Shown here in pieces: positions 61,801 through 64,000 of a stretch of DNA of 64,000 nt (positions are counted from its first letter, which is position 1; every line of letters starts with the position of its first letter). The notes below the pieces were generated by a model, which saw only the letters and a program-made list of their open reading frames with translations, made no database searches and had not been told where the DNA came from. The stretch lies in NCBI GenBank assembly GCA_025454925.1, contig JALONM010000013.1, positions 1 through 64,000 of the forward strand. The letters are read 5' to 3'. The position numbers and the translations under genes were made by a program. The DNA is from Cytophagaceae bacterium (GTDB lineage Bacteria; Bacteroidota; Bacteroidia; Cytophagales; Cytophagaceae).

Positions 61801-64000
61801 TTATTTTTCCAATAGTTGGAAATATTCGTTTACCTCTTTTCTGTAATAGGGGGTAAGTGCCGGCGGCACCGTTTTAAGTAAATCTACCTGTTTTTCCTTG
61901 GCTTTAAGATATTTTTCCAAGGCCGGAGGAAGTTGATTTTCAATTTCTTTAGCGCTCTGGGCCTCTCTCTGAGGGTCTATTTCGCGTTCTTTAGCAGCTT
62001 TTTCAGATTCCAAAAGGCGAGTAAGTATTTCCTGCTGGCGATAAAGCGTCTCCTGGTTAAGTCTTTTATTCACGAGGTCTTTCTCCGTTTCCTCCATCAT
62101 TTTTTTAATTTCGGAGAGTTGATTTCCCCCTTCTTTTCCGCCCTCGTTCTTACCATTTTGTTCCAGTTGCTTTAGGGCTTTTCGTATCATTTCCTGTTGA
62201 GCAGCTAATTTAGCTAACTCCTCCGACAATTCACGGCCTTGTTTTTTGCCATTTTTAAGATCCTGCATTTGCTGGTTGAGCTGCTTTTGCATTTGTCCTA
62301 AGCCAGGATTTTTGTTTTTACCTGGTTTCTTGCACATGGCTCCTCCCTGCATTTTGGCATCGGCCATTTGTTGTTGCATTTGCTTCATAGCGTCGTTGAG
62401 CATCAACGCCAGATTATTTATAGAAGTCATGGCAAATTGTTGCTTTCCTGCTGCTATATCGCTTCTTCGTGCCCGTATCGCCGTCATGCTTTCATCCATG
62501 TACCCCTTCATGGTACGAACTTCTCTGGTAACAAAAGCACGTATGGCAAATACACGCTTGGCCAGGGCCATCAGACTGTCTTCGATTACTTTGCTATCGT
62601 CTTTCAGCTTCAGCTGCTTTTGACTTAATTGAATATAGCGGGGATCGGCCTGATTTACTTTTTTAAAATCCTTCATCAGTGCTTCCTGTTCGTGCGACAG
62701 CGTGATCAGGTTTTCCAGGATGGCGCGCAGATCGTCCAGGTTTTCCTGGGCCTGATCTTCCATCATCTGCTGTTTCATCTTCTCCATCTTGTTGGCCATT
62801 TCTTTCATTTTATCGGCGGCCTCCTTTTGGGATTTTGATGCCTTTTGCTTTTGGTTATTCCCCAATTGCTGCTTGCTATCTTCCTGTTTCTGGTCTACGG
62901 ATTGCTGATCTTCTTCGGAGGCTGGCTCAGGATTCTTTTCATCCAGCTTTTCATTCAGCTCCTTCATATCCTTCAGGTCTTCTTTCACCTGCTTAAATTC
63001 TTCCTGTAACTTTTGCTGTTGTTCTTCCAACTGTTTGTTGTCGGCGTTTTTATCCTGTGTTTTCTGCGAAAGTTCTTCTTGTTTTTCGGCCAGTTTTTGT
63101 AGATCCTGGATGGCATTGTTCAGTTTTTGTTCGTACTGCAATTGCTTGAACATTTCTAACGTCCTCTCCAGGTCTTGTTTCATGCCTTCATCTTTCTTTT
63201 CCATTTTTTCGAGCATCTTGTCGATTTCTTCTTTGCTCGCTTTCTGCTCCATCATTTTCCGCAATTCTTCCATCATTTTGCGGGTTTCTTCATCCAGCAC
63301 CTCATTCATCAATTGCTGAAGTTCTTTCATTTTCTCATTGAACTGAGGATCCTGGGCGCCAAATTTTTCATTCTTCTCCCTCAACTGATCTTGCTGCTTG
63401 CTAAGGTTTTCAAGGTCTTTCCGCAGCTCATCGTGTTTCTTTAAAATGTTTTCAACTTCTTTGTTTTCTTGCCAGGTTAAGTTTTTCTGATTCTTGATTT
63501 TCTCCTGAAGTTTATTGATTTCTTTTTGAAGTTGCTTAGTCTTCTCCATCATTTCCTGCATGCTCGATTGGGCCTGACTTGCCGATTCGCTCATACTCTC
63601 TTTGAGCGCTTGTTCATCCGGTATTTTAAAATCATACACGGGAGACTTGGTACTTTTACTTCCATGCACCCCATCATTGTCCCACACCTGGAGATAATAT
63701 TCCAGCGTTGTACCAGGGCTGATTCGAATAGAATCAAGAAGCCAGTTGTATAAAAAACTTTGGTTAGTGGATCGCTTATCAATTGAAATGGTTTTGGAAG
63801 CAAATGCACTTTCTTTTTTATCTTCTTTGTGGCGAAGCCTGTAAAATAGTTTTAAATCGCGAAGGCCATAATCGTCAGAGATCTTGCCGGCAACCGTAAT
63901 AAAATTAAACAGCACCGTGTCGTTGTAGCGCTCCACCTGTAGCTGAGGAGGAAGGTCTTTAACTACTTCCAGCGCGTAACGTATAGGTTCTTTGTTTTGA
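61801..64000 (-). CDS. DUF4175-like large coiled-coil protein (N-terminus beyond the window)
   Basis: At least 733 residues; the frame runs past 63936, where a GTG codon is internal, to the window end, so the N-terminus is missing. Visible first is an Ig-like beta domain (SDDYGLRDLKLFYRLR, SPGTTLEYYLQVWDNDGVHGSKSTKSPVYDFKI). Then comes a long Glu/Lys/Gln-rich coiled coil (about 120-430), a Met-rich helical region (LALMLNDAMKQMQQQMADAKMQGG, KNKNPGLGQMQKQLNQQM) and a helical end (ALEKYLKAKEKQVDLLKTVPPALTPYYRKEVNEYFQLLEK). This order matches the large membrane-anchored DUF4175-type proteins of Bacteroidota as I recall them. Function unknown. Confidence 0.8.
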   Translation of the reverse strand, partial: QNKEPIRYALEVVKDLPPQLQVERYNDTVLFNFITVAGKISDDYGLRDLKLFYRLRHKEDKKESAFASKTISIDKRSTNQSFLYNWLLDSIRISPGTTLEYYLQVWDNDGVHGSKSTKSPVYDFKIPDEQALKESMSESASQAQSSMQEMMEKTKQLQKEINKLQEKIKNQKNLTWQENKEVENILKKHDELRKDLENLSKQQDQLREKNEKFGAQDPQFNEKMKELQQLMNEVLDEETRKMMEELRKMMEQKASKEEIDKMLEKMEKKDEGMKQDLERTLEMFKQLQYEQKLNNAIQDLQKLAEKQEELSQKTQDKNADNKQLEEQQQKLQEEFKQVKEDLKDMKELNEKLDEKNPEPASEEDQQSVDQKQEDSKQQLGNNQKQKASKSQKEAADKMKEMANKMEKMKQQMMEDQAQENLDDLRAILENLITLSHEQEALMKDFKKVNQADPRYIQLSQKQLKLKDDSKVIEDSLMALAKRVFAIRAFVTREVRTMKGYMDESMTAIRARRSDIAAGKQQFAMTSINNLALMLNDAMKQMQQQMADAKMQGGAMCKKPGKNKNPGLGQMQKQLNQQMQDLKNGKKQGRELSEELAKLAAQQEMIRKALKQLEQNGKNEGGKEGGNQLSEIKKMMEETEKDLVNKRLNQETLYRQQEILTRLLESEKAAKEREIDPQREAQSAKEIENQLPPALEKYLKAKEKQVDLLKTVPPALTPYYRKEVNEYFQLLEK

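Overview
The window comes from a member of the Bacteroidota, most likely a gliding, polysaccharide-degrading lineage such as the Cytophagales. Evidence for this: the gliding and type IX secretion (T9SS) proteins GldM, GldD, a GldE-like protein, a PorP/SprF-type protein and type A and B C-terminal sorting domains; LytTR and GbsR regulators; an archaeal/eukaryotic-type ProRS; the 29-residue COX24-like basic protein next to RNase G; and promoters with the phylum's -7 motif TAnnTTTG instead of sigma70 boxes. No tRNA, rRNA, CRISPR array, prophage or insertion sequence was recognised.

Layout. 0.4-9.6 kb is mostly housekeeping: MoxR ATPase, TrmD, RF1, MscL, a DUF3078 protein, a GT-C-type membrane protein, a YdeI-like protein and AspRS. 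10.0-18.3 kb holds a secreted protein built of three tandem beta-sandwich modules, a glutamine amidotransferase-like protein, YbeY, a lone peptide-binding lipoprotein and a ligase-associated DEXH helicase without its usual partners. 18.3-22.4 kb carries a gldM without gldK/L/N, then kynureninase, a secreted protein and TadA. 22.5-31.5 kb is a glycan locus: a GH5 enzyme facing a five-gene operon of two outer-membrane barrels, two sugar-binding-type lipoproteins and a GH5 mannanase lipoprotein, with no SusC or SusD. 31.7-38 kb has two regulators and the minus-strand operon mutY-ssb-gldE-gldD-LEA2-Omp85, in which gldE lacks its membrane domain. 38-43.5 kb has HU, a TPR protein, the COX24-like peptide, RNase G, a MEKHLA/PAS protein and ProRS. 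43.7-54 kb has a Tyr/Gly/Asn-rich lipoprotein, a FadL-like barrel, class II aldolase, MutS, a PpiD-like foldase and DapF. 54.2-58.4 kb is a T9SS unit: a type B CTD protein, its PorP/SprF-like partner and a TPR/propeller protein, followed by a broken type A CTD remnant. The window ends with a PfkB kinase, an outer-membrane protein, an RsbW-like ATPase and a large coiled-coil protein cut by the window edge.

The gene-free stretches are not empty. Two dispersed repeat families occupy them. Family A is GC-rich and REP-like (five sites). Family B is an approximately 190-240 bp multi-hairpin element with imperfect terminal inverted repeats (four long copies, one truncated copy and two end fragments). 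Two family B stems differ between copies by compensatory changes on both arms, so the fold itself appears to be conserved. Most B copies follow the 3' end of a gene in the same orientation, and one overlaps the stop codon of the gene before it. Family B is the best candidate here for something undescribed; the SusCD-less mannan locus is second.

All functional assignments are by reading translated sequence and recalling family motifs; no database search was run.
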